Below, one piece after another: positions 53,713-62,318 of a stretch of 64,000 nt of DNA (the stretch's first letter is position 1; each line of letters starts with the position of its first letter). Origin of the DNA: Qipengyuania qiaonensis (GTDB taxonomy: Bacteria > Pseudomonadota > Alphaproteobacteria > Sphingomonadales > Sphingomonadaceae); the NCBI RefSeq assembly GCF_019711515.1, contig NZ_JAIGNO010000003.1, forward strand, positions 310,001 through 374,000, in the 5' to 3' direction. Made by a program: the position numbers and the translations under genes. The notes below the pieces were generated by a model. The model did no database searches and was not told the origin of the DNA. It saw only the letters and a list, made by a program, of their open reading frames with translations.

Positions 53713-54020
53713 TGGGGCGCACGGTACTGGCGATTATTTGTGCGCTTATCGGCCTCGGCGGTTTTGGCGTCGCGCTTACCTCCACGGGTGCGCGGCTGAT
53801 CTCCGACTGCTCGCAATCGGTGTTCGTCTCCTCGTACTACGTCTGGGGAGGTGCCCTCGTGTTTCTGCTGGCGTGCGGGGCGGCCATCAGCCTACGCCCC
53901 ACGACGGGTTATCTGATTATCGTCGGCATCCTGCCGTTGCTGGTGTTGCACGATTTCTCGCCGGGGGCCGCGATCAGGGACATCCTCAATAACCAATGCC
54001 CGCTTCTTCGAATCCCGTGA
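53712..54020 (+). CDS. Small membrane protein (102 aa)
   Basis: 102 residues with three hydrophobic segments (VLAIICALIGLGGFGVAL, YYVWGGALVFLLACGAAI, GYLIIVGILPLLVL) and two cysteines outside them. ATG at 53712 overlaps the SDR stop (TGATG). prfC begins 5 bp after its stop, so the run from pheS to prfC may be one transcript. Function unknown. Confidence 0.8.
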   Translation: MGRTVLAIICALIGLGGFGVALTSTGARLISDCSQSVFVSSYYVWGGALVFLLACGAAISLRPTTGYLIIVGILPLLVLHDFSPGAAIRDILNNQCPLLRIP

Positions 54021-54024
54021 GCCA

Positions 54025-55563
54025 ATGACCTCAAACCGCCGTACCTTCGCAATCATCTCGCACCCCGACGCGGGCAAGACCACGCTGACCGAAAAGCTGC
54101 TGCTGACCGGCGGTGCCATCCACCTGGCCGGCGAGGTCAAGGCGCGCGGGCAGGCGCGGCGGGCGCGCTCGGACTGGATGAAGATCGAGCAGCAGCGCGG
54201 CATTTCGGTCACCTCGAGCGTGATGACCTTCGAGCGCGCCAATGAAGACGGGGAAGTCATTACCTTCAACCTGCTCGATACGCCGGGGCACGAGGATTTC
54301 TCCGAAGACACCTATCGCACGCTGACTGCGGTCGATTCCGCCATCATGGTGATCGACGCGGCCAAGGGGATCGAGCCGCAGACGCGCAAGCTGTTCGAAG
54401 TGTGCCGGTTGCGCAGCGTGCCGATCATCACCTTCGTCAACAAGGTCGACCGCGAAGGACGGCCGGTGTTCGAACTGCTCGACGAGATTGCGGATATGCT
54501 CGCGCTCGATGTCAGCCCGCAGGCTTATCCGGTGGGCATGGGTGGGGAGTTCGAAGGCGTGCTCGATTTCGACACCGGCTGCATCGCGCGCCCGGAAGGG
54601 CCGAGCAAGGAGTTCAAGGGCAGGCGCGACTGCGATGCCGAGATTCCCGAACGTTTTGCCGAGAATATCGAACTGGCGCAGATCGGCTATCCCGAATTCG
54701 ATCTCGAGGCGTATCGCAATGGCGATCTCACGCCGGTCTATTTCGGCTCCGCGCTCAAGAATTTCGGCGTCACCGAACTGATCGAGGCGATCGCGAAATA
54801 CGCTCCGCCGCCGCGCCCCCAACCTGCGGGCGAAGAGCAGATTTCGCCCGAACGCGACGAGGTCACCGGCTTCATCTTCAAGGTGCAGGCCAATATGGAC
54901 CCCAACCACCGCGACCGTATCGCCTTCATGCGGCAGGTCTCCGGCACCTTCAAACGCGGCATGAAGCTGACGCCCTCGGGCCTCGGCAAGCCGGTCGCCA
55001 TCCATTCGCCGATCCTGTTCTTCGCGCAGGATCGCGAAGTGGCCGACACGGCCGAGCCTGGCGACATCATCGGCATCCCCAATCACGGCACTTTGCGCGT
55101 CGGCGATACGCTGAGCGAGAAGAACGCGATCCGCTTTACCGGCCTGCCGAACTTCGCGCCGGAGATCCTGCGCCGCGTGGCGCTGGTCGATCCGACCAAG
55201 ACCAAGCAGTTGCGCAAGGCACTCGACGATCTGAGCGAAGAGGGCGTGATCCAGGTCTTCTATCCCGAGATCGGCGGCCAGTGGATCGTCGGTGTGGTCG
55301 GGCAACTCCAGCTCGACGTGCTGATCAGCCGCCTGTCCGCCGAATACAAGGTGGAGGCGCGGCTGGAAGCCTCGCCCTTCGCCACCGCGCGCTGGATCCG
55401 GGGCGAAGACAAGGCGCTGAACGAGTTCGAGAAGTTCAACCTCTCCAACCTCGCCAAGGACCGCGACGGCGATCTCGTCTTCATGGCCAAGAGCCCGTGG
55501 GACGTGAACTACCAGCAGGAAAAGAACCCGGACCTGACCTTCTCCGCGACCAAGGAGCGCTGA
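54025..55563 (+). CDS. prfC: Peptide chain release factor 3
   Basis: A 512-residue translational GTPase that removes RF1/RF2 from the ribosome after termination. G motifs: HPDAGKTTL (13-21), DTPGHEDF and NKVDR. The RF3-specific regions (KARGQARRARSDWMKIEQQRGISVTSSVMTF; C-terminal SPWDVNYQQEKNPDL) are present. It is close to the E. coli length of 529. It starts 5 bp after the small membrane protein gene. Confidence 0.97.
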   Translation: MTSNRRTFAIISHPDAGKTTLTEKLLLTGGAIHLAGEVKARGQARRARSDWMKIEQQRGISVTSSVMTFERANEDGEVITFNLLDTPGHEDFSEDTYRTLTAVDSAIMVIDAAKGIEPQTRKLFEVCRLRSVPIITFVNKVDREGRPVFELLDEIADMLALDVSPQAYPVGMGGEFEGVLDFDTGCIARPEGPSKEFKGRRDCDAEIPERFAENIELAQIGYPEFDLEAYRNGDLTPVYFGSALKNFGVTELIEAIAKYAPPPRPQPAGEEQISPERDEVTGFIFKVQANMDPNHRDRIAFMRQVSGTFKRGMKLTPSGLGKPVAIHSPILFFAQDREVADTAEPGDIIGIPNHGTLRVGDTLSEKNAIRFTGLPNFAPEILRRVALVDPTKTKQLRKALDDLSEEGVIQVFYPEIGGQWIVGVVGQLQLDVLISRLSAEYKVEARLEASPFATARWIRGEDKALNEFEKFNLSNLAKDRDGDLVFMAKSPWDVNYQQEKNPDLTFSATKER

Positions 55564-55601
55564 GGTTGAATTGACGCGCGGAGTGGCGCAAAGCCACGCG
55601 C

Positions 55602-56489
55602 ATGACGCCACACGCCGGACCGACCTCGCAGACCTTCATCTCGCAGCGCCTGCGGCTGCACTATCTCGACTGGGGTGGACTTAACGGGAAGGGGCGCGGG
55701 AAGCCGCCGCTGGTGCTGGTCCATGGCGGGCGCGACCATGCACGCAGCTGGGACTGGGTCGCCGAACAGCTCTGCGACGACTGGCATGTCGTGGCCATGG
55801 ACCATCGCGGCCACGGCGATTCCGACTGGGTCAGCGACGGCAATTATTCCGCCAACGACATGGTCTACGACCTTGCCCAGCTGGTCCATCAGCTCGGCGT
55901 GGGGCCGGTGACCATCGTCAGCCATTCGATGGGTGGCAATGTCTCGCTGCGCTATGCCGGCACGTTTCCCGACATGGTCGGCAAGATTGTCGCCATCGAA
56001 GGCCTGGGGCCGAGCCCGACGCGCCAGGCCGAGATGCGCGAGAAAAGCTATCCCGAACGGCTCAATGAGTGGATCGGCAAGAAGCGCGCCGCATCCGGCC
56101 GCACTCCGCGCAAATACGAAAGCATCGAAGCCGCCTTCGCGCGGATGATCGAGGAAAACAGCTACCTCACCGAAGATCAGGCGCGTCACCTCACCGTTCA
56201 CGGGGTGAACCGCAACGAGGACGGCACCTATAGCTGGAAGTTCGACCCGCACCTCAATGTGTGGCCGGTCGAAGACATTGCCGACGAGTTCCTGCACCAG
56301 ACATGGGCGGCTATCACAGCGCCGACCTTGCTGCTCTACGGCGCTGACAGCTGGGCTTCGAACCCCGAAGGCGATGGCCGGCTCGACCATTTCTCCAATG
56401 CCAGGGTGATCGAATTCGAAAATGCAGGGCACTGGCTCCACCATGACCAGTTCGACCGCTTTATGGCGACACTGAGGGATTTTCTCTGA
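55602..56489 (+). CDS. Alpha/beta hydrolase
   Basis: 295 residues of the alpha/beta hydrolase fold. The oxyanion region is VHGGRDHARSW (40-50), the nucleophile elbow SHSMGG has S109, the acid is probably in LYGADSW, and the histidine in AGHWLHHDQ. Substrate unknown. The stop overlaps the next ATG (TGATG). Confidence 0.92.
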   Translation: MTPHAGPTSQTFISQRLRLHYLDWGGLNGKGRGKPPLVLVHGGRDHARSWDWVAEQLCDDWHVVAMDHRGHGDSDWVSDGNYSANDMVYDLAQLVHQLGVGPVTIVSHSMGGNVSLRYAGTFPDMVGKIVAIEGLGPSPTRQAEMREKSYPERLNEWIGKKRAASGRTPRKYESIEAAFARMIEENSYLTEDQARHLTVHGVNRNEDGTYSWKFDPHLNVWPVEDIADEFLHQTWAAITAPTLLLYGADSWASNPEGDGRLDHFSNARVIEFENAGHWLHHDQFDRFMATLRDFL

Positions 56490-57046
56490 TGGCCGATTTC
56501 TTCGACGCGCTGAACGACAAGCATATCGCCATGATCGGCAAGCAGCCGGTCTTCTTTGTCGCCACAGCCGCCGAAGATGCCCGCATCAATCTCTCGCCCA
56601 AGGGCTACGACGCCTTTCGCGTAATCGCCCCCGACCGGGTCGCCTATCTCGATCTTGGCGGGTCGGGCAACGAGACCCACGCCCATCTCGCCGCGGATGG
56701 GCGGATCACGATCATGTTCTGCAACTTCGACCGGCCGGCACTGATCCTGCGCATCTATGGCCAGGGGCGCGCCGTGCTGCCGCAGGATGCGGGCTGGGCC
56801 GAACTGGCGGACCGGTTCGAACTCATTCCCGGCACGCGGCAAATCTTCGATATCGCGGTCGAGAGCGTCCAGACCAGTTGTGGCTGGGGCGTGCCCTTCA
56901 TGGATTATCGCGAGGAACGCCACACGCTGAAAAAGGCGCATGCCCAGTCCGACCCGCAGGAATGGGTCGCCAAGATGCAGACGCGCACCCAAAGCATCGA
57001 CGGCCTGCCCACCCGCCCGACCGATCGGTTCTTCGAAGGCGAATAG
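56489..57046 (+). CDS. Pyridoxamine 5'-phosphate oxidase-family (FMN-binding split barrel) protein
   Basis: 185 residues of the flavin-binding split barrel family: ADFFDALNDKHIAMIGKQPVFFVATAAEDARINLSPKG at the start is the usual opening of the PNPOx-like group. It probably binds FMN or F420 and acts on an unknown substrate. It overlaps the hydrolase gene by TGATG. Confidence 0.88.
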   Translation: MADFFDALNDKHIAMIGKQPVFFVATAAEDARINLSPKGYDAFRVIAPDRVAYLDLGGSGNETHAHLAADGRITIMFCNFDRPALILRIYGQGRAVLPQDAGWAELADRFELIPGTRQIFDIAVESVQTSCGWGVPFMDYREERHTLKKAHAQSDPQEWVAKMQTRTQSIDGLPTRPTDRFFEGE

Positions 57047-57053
57047 GGCGCGA

Positions 57054-57752
57054 GTGCAGATCACTTTCGCCAGCTACAACATCCACAAGGCTGTCGGGCT
57101 GGACCGCAAACGCGATCCCGAGCGCATCCTTTCGGTCCTGCACGAGATCGACGCCGATATCGTTGCGCTGCAGGAAGCCGACCGACGCATCGGCGAGCGT
57201 GCGAGCGTTCTGCCGCGCGCGGAGCTCGACGATACGCACTGGCGCGTGGTCGAGGTGGCCCGGCGCCCGCGCAGCATCGGCTGGCACGGCAATGCGCTGC
57301 TGGTCAGGCGCGGGATCGATATCGTCCATGGCGAAGCGCTCGATCTTCCGATCATTGAGCCGCGTGGCGCGGCTTGCGGGGAGTTCGTGGTCGAAGGGCG
57401 CAGCCTGCGCGTGATCGGGACGCATCTCGACCTGTCCGGCCTGCGCCGCCGCGACCAGATCCGCTCCCTCCTGAAATTCTGCGGCAAATGCCGGCGCGAT
57501 CTGCCGACCGTCATCATGGGCGACTTCAACCAATGGGGCCGGCAGACGGGCGCGATGCGCGAATTTGCGGCCGACTGGCAGGTCATCACGCCGGGCCGCA
57601 GCTATCCGAGCCGACAGCCCGTGGCGACGCTGGATCGTATCGTGGCGAGCAGGCATTGGAACTGCATCGCGACCGACGTCCATCATACGGCGCTGTCCGC
57701 CGTCGCATCGGACCATCTGCCCATAAAGGCGACCCTCGAATTGCCTAAATAG
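57054..57752 (+). CDS. Endonuclease/exonuclease/phosphatase-family protein
   Basis: 232 residues of the DNase I/Mg-dependent phosphodiesterase fold. Metal-site motifs: ASYNIHKAVG, IVALQEADRR, GTHLDLSGLRRRDQ, MGDFNQWG and SDHLPI. The substrate may be nucleic acid, sphingomyelin-like lipid or inositol phosphates. It starts with GTG at 57054 after AGGGCGCGA, 7 bp past the previous stop. Confidence 0.9.
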   Translation: MQITFASYNIHKAVGLDRKRDPERILSVLHEIDADIVALQEADRRIGERASVLPRAELDDTHWRVVEVARRPRSIGWHGNALLVRRGIDIVHGEALDLPIIEPRGAACGEFVVEGRSLRVIGTHLDLSGLRRRDQIRSLLKFCGKCRRDLPTVIMGDFNQWGRQTGAMREFAADWQVITPGRSYPSRQPVATLDRIVASRHWNCIATDVHHTALSAVASDHLPIKATLELPK

Positions 57753-57829
57753 CGGGCACCCGCCTAAGGAATGGACAATATTATACCCTGAAAAGGGGTC
57801 TGGGCGGCCAAATCTTACCAAAACCTTAT

Positions 57830-57846
57830 TTGGCACGCAGTTTGCT
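57830..57846 (+). promoter_or_regulatory. Sigma-54 (RpoN) -24/-12 promoter for glnK-amtB
   Basis: TTGGCACG-N4-TTGCT matches the sigma-54 consensus YTGGCACG-N4-TTGCW exactly, with GG at 57832-57833 and GC at 57844-57845. It lies 54 bp before the glnK GTG. This indicates NtrC-type nitrogen control; a clear upstream NtrC box was not found by eye. Confidence 0.85.
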
Positions 57847-57900
57847 GCATGTGCGAATGCCGGTGCTTGGGCCGGTGGATCACAATGAGGGGGTGAGCGC

Positions 57901-58239
57901 GTGAAATTCATCATCGCCGTCATCAAGCCATTCAAGCTCGACGAAGTCCGTGAGGCTTTGGGAGCTATCGGAGTGGCCGGAATGACCGTTACCGAAGTCA
58001 AGGGGTTCGGTCGCCAGAAAGGGCAGACCGAAATCTACCGCGGTGCGGAATACTCGACCAATATGCTGCCCAAGGTGAAGCTCGAGATTGCCGCCAGCGA
58101 CGATCTTGCTCCGCAAGTGGTCGAGACAATTCAGCAGACTGCCAGCACCGAGGCGATCGGCGATGGCAAGATCTTCGTATTCGACCTCGCCAGCGCCACG
58201 CGTATTCGCACCGGCGAAACCGGCGACACCGCGCTCTGA
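57901..58239 (+). CDS. glnK: P-II family nitrogen regulatory protein
   Basis: 112 residues, the usual P-II length. The T-loop carries the uridylylation Tyr Y51 (RGAEYSTNML), and the B- and C-loop motifs (GDGKIFVFDL, RIRTGETGDTAL) bind ATP and 2-oxoglutarate. GTG start at 57901. It is paired with amtB, so it is the GlnK type that gates ammonium transport. Its start is 54 bp downstream of the sigma-54 element. Confidence 0.95.
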   Translation: MKFIIAVIKPFKLDEVREALGAIGVAGMTVTEVKGFGRQKGQTEIYRGAEYSTNMLPKVKLEIAASDDLAPQVVETIQQTASTEAIGDGKIFVFDLASATRIRTGETGDTAL

Positions 58240-58247
58240 CGGACAGG

Positions 58248-59594
58248 ATGGGAACCATGATGCTTCGAACTTTTTCTCGCAGCGCCGCCGTCGGCCTCGC
58301 GCTGCTCACGCCCGCAGTGGTATTCGCGCAGGAGGCGGTAGATCCCGCCGCCGCGGAAGCAGCAGCGGCCGTTTCCGGCGGTACGGCCTATATTTTCAAT
58401 ACGCTTCTATTCCTAATCGGCGGATTCCTCGTCATGTGGATGGCGGCGGGCTTTGCCATGCTCGAGGCCGGTCTGGTCCGTTCCAAGAACGTATCGGTCC
58501 AGTGCCTCAAGAATATCGGCCTCTATGCAATTGCCGGTCTCATGTTCTGGGTGATCGGATACTCGATCGCCTATCCGGGTTTCGAAGGGGGCTATTTCGG
58601 CATCGCGGACTTCCCCTACGCGATGCAGGGGGTTGGCGAAGCTGACACCGAGACCGGATATTCGATCGCGTCCGACTGGTTCTTCCAGATGGTTTTCTGC
58701 GCCACCACGGCCTCGATCGTTTCGGGCACGGTTGCGGAGCGCATCAAGATCGTTCCGTTCTTCATCTTCGTCACCGTCCTGACCGGCTTCATCTATCCGG
58801 TTATCGTCAGCTGGGAATGGGGTGCCGGCTGGCTCGATGCGATGGGCTTCTCGGACTTCGCCGGTTCGACTCTCGTTCACTCGACCGGCGGCTGGGCGGC
58901 TCTGATGGGAGCTCTCATCATCGGCCCGCGCCTGGGGCGCTACACCAATAAGGGCATGGCGGTATTCCCGGGTTCGAGCATCCCGCTCGCAACGCTCGGC
59001 ACCTTCATCCTGTGGCTTGGCTGGTTCGGCTTCAACGGCGCGTCCCAGCTTGCCATGGGCACGATCGGCGACGTGTCCGACGTGTCGAAAATCTTCGTGA
59101 ATACAAACATGGCGGCTTGTGCCGGCGTGGTCGTAGCGATCATCTTCACCCAGCTGCGCTACGGCAAGGCGGATACCACCATGGCTCTCAACGGTGCGCT
59201 TGCCGGCCTTGTGGCGATCACTGCCGAACCGCTGACGCCGAATGTGGGCATGGCGATCATAATCGGCGGTATCGGCGGCGCGCTCCCGGTGATCTTCGTT
59301 CCGATACTCGACAAACTGAAGATCGACGACGTCGTCGGCGCCATTCCCGTCCACCTCGTCGCCGGTATCTGGGGTACGCTGGCAGTGCCGCTGACCAACA
59401 CCGAAGTACCGTTCGTGGCACAGATCACCGGTGTCGTCGCGACAGCCGTCTTCGTCTGCGTGACTTCCGGCATCGTCTGGTTCGCACTCAAGATGACCAT
59501 CGGGGTGCGTCCGAGCGAAGAGGAAGAGATGGCAGGTCTCGACCTCGGCGAAACCGGTATCGAAGCCTACCCGGAATTCGCCCGGGCAAGTTGA
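58248..59594 (+). CDS. amtB: Ammonium transporter
   Basis: 448 residues with an N-terminal signal peptide (cleavage expected after VVFA) and eleven helices of the Amt/Rh fold. Recognisable parts are MWMAAGFAMLEAGLVRSKN, the twin-histidine region with VHSTGGWAALMGA, and the C-terminal DLGETGIEAYPEF tail that contacts P-II proteins. The start may be the ATG at 58257. It is co-transcribed with glnK from the sigma-54 promoter. Confidence 0.97.
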   Translation: MGTMMLRTFSRSAAVGLALLTPAVVFAQEAVDPAAAEAAAAVSGGTAYIFNTLLFLIGGFLVMWMAAGFAMLEAGLVRSKNVSVQCLKNIGLYAIAGLMFWVIGYSIAYPGFEGGYFGIADFPYAMQGVGEADTETGYSIASDWFFQMVFCATTASIVSGTVAERIKIVPFFIFVTVLTGFIYPVIVSWEWGAGWLDAMGFSDFAGSTLVHSTGGWAALMGALIIGPRLGRYTNKGMAVFPGSSIPLATLGTFILWLGWFGFNGASQLAMGTIGDVSDVSKIFVNTNMAACAGVVVAIIFTQLRYGKADTTMALNGALAGLVAITAEPLTPNVGMAIIIGGIGGALPVIFVPILDKLKIDDVVGAIPVHLVAGIWGTLAVPLTNTEVPFVAQITGVVATAVFVCVTSGIVWFALKMTIGVRPSEEEEMAGLDLGETGIEAYPEFARAS

Positions 59595-59686
59595 TCACAA
59601 GTTAGGCGGGGCGCCTCTTCTCTCTCCTCTCCTCTTGGAGGTGTCCCCGTCTAAAGATGTTCCTCCTGCGAACACAAGCCTATCGA

Positions 59687-59716
59687 GGGCCGGGATATTT
59701 CCCGGCCCATTTTTTT
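59687..59716 (+). terminator. Rho-independent terminator of glnK-amtB
   Basis: GGGCCGGGA (59687-59695) pairs perfectly with TCCCGGCCC (59700-59708) around a 4-base loop, followed by A and seven T residues. It is the clearest intrinsic terminator in the window. Confidence 0.92.
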
Positions 59717-59859
59717 GTCCGCTGCCTGTGTGACTCTTTTACTACGTTGGCGACCGATCTCATTGAGTAGCGGATGGTCCCGATTGTTTCGCGGCCCAAG
59801 TTGATTCATGTAATTCGTCATCAAGAGGCTGTTAGTGCCTCGGCAGGAGGACGAACATC

Positions 59860-62247
59860 ATGCAAACAATAAACCACCGGCTTGCTGTGCGCACTGCGCT
59901 GCTCTTTGCCGGATGCAGCCACATGGCTGTCGCAGTTCCGTCGCTTGCGCAGGAGACGGAGCAAGTCGAAGACGATGCCAACGTTATCATCGTGACGGCG
60001 ACCAAACGAGATTCGACCATCCAGGATGTGCCGTTTTCGATCAACGCACAGACGCAGGAAGACATCCAGAAATCCGGTGCAGCCAATCTCGAAGACATCT
60101 CGCGCAACGTTGCCGGCCTTTCCGTGCAGAATCTCGGTCCGGGCCAGAGCCAGGTGTCGGTCCGCGGGGTATCGGCGGGGCAGGTCGTACGCGATCAGCC
60201 CGGCGTGAAGGAGCAGGTTGGCGTCTATCTGGATGAAAGCGTCATTTCGCTCTCGCTGTTTACGCCCGATCTCGACCTGTTCGACCTGAATCGCGTGGAA
60301 ACGCTGCGTGGCCCGCAAGGTACGCTATTCGGTTCCGGCAGCGTCGGCGGGACGATCCGCTACATTACCAACCAGCCGCAAGTCGGTGTTACCGAAGGCC
60401 TTGTCGAGGGGAATATCAATCTTGTCGATGGCGACGACCTGGGCTGGCACCTGAAAGGCGCCGTCAACGTGCCTGTAGGGCAGAACGCGGCAATCCGTGC
60501 GGTCGGCTATTACACGCAATATGGCGGCTTCATCGACGCGATCGGTCCAGCTGGCGGCGAAGACGTGAACGATGGCAAGCGCTATGGCGGACGCATTGCC
60601 TTCACGCTCGACACCGGCGAAGGTTTCAGCATCACGCCGCGCGTGGTTTACCAGAAGGTGGAAGCGAATGGCTTCAACCGGCAGGAAATCTACAACCTCT
60701 ACGCCAATCCGTTTACGACCACCCGCCCCGCGGTGACGTTCGACGAGCGCGAGCAGTACCTGCTCTTGCGCGAGGCATTCGAAGACGAAACGCTGATCGC
60801 GGATCTGGTGGTCGAGGCGGAGCTTGGCCCGGTCACGCTCACCTCGGTCAGCTCCTATACCAATCGCGATATCCTGGTCAGCCGCGACGGTAGCGCCCTC
60901 ACCGGCTCGGTTTCGGTCGATCTCGGCTATCCCGACGAGGGTGTCCTGTTGCCGGCCAATCTGCGCGACACCACCGATGTGGAAGGGGTCACGCAGGAAA
61001 TCCGCTTTTCCTCGAACGGATCGGGCCCGTTCCAATGGGTGTTCGGCGGGTTCTACGCCAGCACCGACCGCTTCTATCGCCAACGCCTGCCCACGCCGGG
61101 CTATGCGGCAGTGACCGACGCGACGCTGGGCGCAGGCACATCGGCAGCGGTCGCCAACGGCTTCCCGGATCTCGATTCGCCCTATAATGCGGACCTGCCC
61201 TACCAGCTCGAACAGGTCGCGATCTTCGGCGAAGGCACCTATGCCCTGACCGATGCCTTCGATGTGACGATCGGGGTGCGGTATTACGATTTCGAAGAAA
61301 GCCGCAAGTTCATCTCGGGCGGTTTATTCGCCAATGGCGACAATGTTTCCGATACGACCACGTCCGACGGTTTCAGTCCGCGCATTCTGCTAAGCTATGA
61401 TGTCAGCGAAACGCTTACGGTCAATGCGCAAGCTTCCAAGGGCTTCCGTCTTGGCGGCGTAAACGATCCGCTCAACATCACGCTCTGCACGCCGGAGGAT
61501 GCCGCGCTGTTCGGGGCATTCCAGAGCTATGACGACGAGTCCCTGTGGAACTACGAAGTTGGCGCCAAGGCGCAGGGACGCGGCTTCTATGCCAACGTTG
61601 CGGGTTTCTACAACGACATCAAGAACCTGCAGACGACACTCGATGCCGGAAGCTGTTCCTCGCGCATCGTGTTCAACGTGGAGGAAGCGCATACGATGGG
61701 TGTCGAAGCCGAATTCGGCTTGTCGCCAATCGACGGGCTCGATCTGGTCTTTTCGGGCAGCCTGATCGAGGCGGAGTTCGATTCCACCCTTCCGGGCCCG
61801 CTCGCCGCCGCTACGGGGATTCGCGAAGGTAACCGGCTCGCCTCCGTGCCGAAGTTCCAGTTCTCCGCCTCCGGCAGTTACGAGTTCCCGATCGCGGATA
61901 GTGCGAGCGCCTATCTTTCGGCCTCCTACAGCCATGTCGGCAATCGCTATACGCAGCCGGGCGATCAGGAAAACAATCCGCGCACCTTCGTCCATGGCCT
62001 GCCGTTCGGAGGCGCTCCCGCCGATGCCGCCACCACGGTCGATCTGCTGTTGCCGTCCTACGATCTGGTGAACGTCAATGTGGGCATCGACTTCGACAGC
62101 GGGTTGTCCTTCGTCCTCTACGCAAACAACATCTTCGACGAGAATGCGTTGCTCAGCTTCGACCGCGAACGCGGCGGACGTGCCCGTCTGGGCTATAGCG
62201 TCGGTTCGCCGCGGACCTTCGGCCTGACGGCACGCCAGACGTTTTGA
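59860..62247 (+). CDS. TonB-dependent outer membrane receptor
   Basis: 795 residues. A signal peptide ends near residue 30 (SLA/QE), then the TonB box IVTATKR (44-50). The plug domain (to about 160: RVETLRGPQGTLFGSGSVGGTIRYIT) and a 22-strand barrel with the terminal ARQTF follow. Ligand unknown; members in sphingomonads take up iron chelates, sugars, aromatics or sterols. GGAGGAC lies before the ATG. It is convergent with a GMC oxidoreductase, which may act on the same compound. Confidence 0.95.
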   Translation: MQTINHRLAVRTALLFAGCSHMAVAVPSLAQETEQVEDDANVIIVTATKRDSTIQDVPFSINAQTQEDIQKSGAANLEDISRNVAGLSVQNLGPGQSQVSVRGVSAGQVVRDQPGVKEQVGVYLDESVISLSLFTPDLDLFDLNRVETLRGPQGTLFGSGSVGGTIRYITNQPQVGVTEGLVEGNINLVDGDDLGWHLKGAVNVPVGQNAAIRAVGYYTQYGGFIDAIGPAGGEDVNDGKRYGGRIAFTLDTGEGFSITPRVVYQKVEANGFNRQEIYNLYANPFTTTRPAVTFDEREQYLLLREAFEDETLIADLVVEAELGPVTLTSVSSYTNRDILVSRDGSALTGSVSVDLGYPDEGVLLPANLRDTTDVEGVTQEIRFSSNGSGPFQWVFGGFYASTDRFYRQRLPTPGYAAVTDATLGAGTSAAVANGFPDLDSPYNADLPYQLEQVAIFGEGTYALTDAFDVTIGVRYYDFEESRKFISGGLFANGDNVSDTTTSDGFSPRILLSYDVSETLTVNAQASKGFRLGGVNDPLNITLCTPEDAALFGAFQSYDDESLWNYEVGAKAQGRGFYANVAGFYNDIKNLQTTLDAGSCSSRIVFNVEEAHTMGVEAEFGLSPIDGLDLVFSGSLIEAEFDSTLPGPLAAATGIREGNRLASVPKFQFSASGSYEFPIADSASAYLSASYSHVGNRYTQPGDQENNPRTFVHGLPFGGAPADAATTVDLLLPSYDLVNVNVGIDFDSGLSFVLYANNIFDENALLSFDRERGGRARLGYSVGSPRTFGLTARQTF

Positions 62248-62269
62248 TGGGGCATCCAGGACTTTAAAT

Positions 62270-62302
62270 GCGGGCCGGGGGCGACTCCGGCCCGCTCCTC
62301 GT
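62270..62302. terminator. Bidirectional hairpin between the receptor and GMC oxidoreductase
   Basis: GCGGGCCGG (62270-62278) pairs with CCGGCCCGC (62287-62295) around an 8-base loop, with a T-rich side downstream and A/T-rich bases upstream. It serves both convergent genes. Confidence 0.7.
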
Positions 62303-62318
62303 TTGCGGAGAACTCAGA

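Noticed and set aside
54031-55611. 526-codon frame antisense to prfC
   Set aside because: Shadow of RF3, whose GTPase motifs are all in the plus frame.
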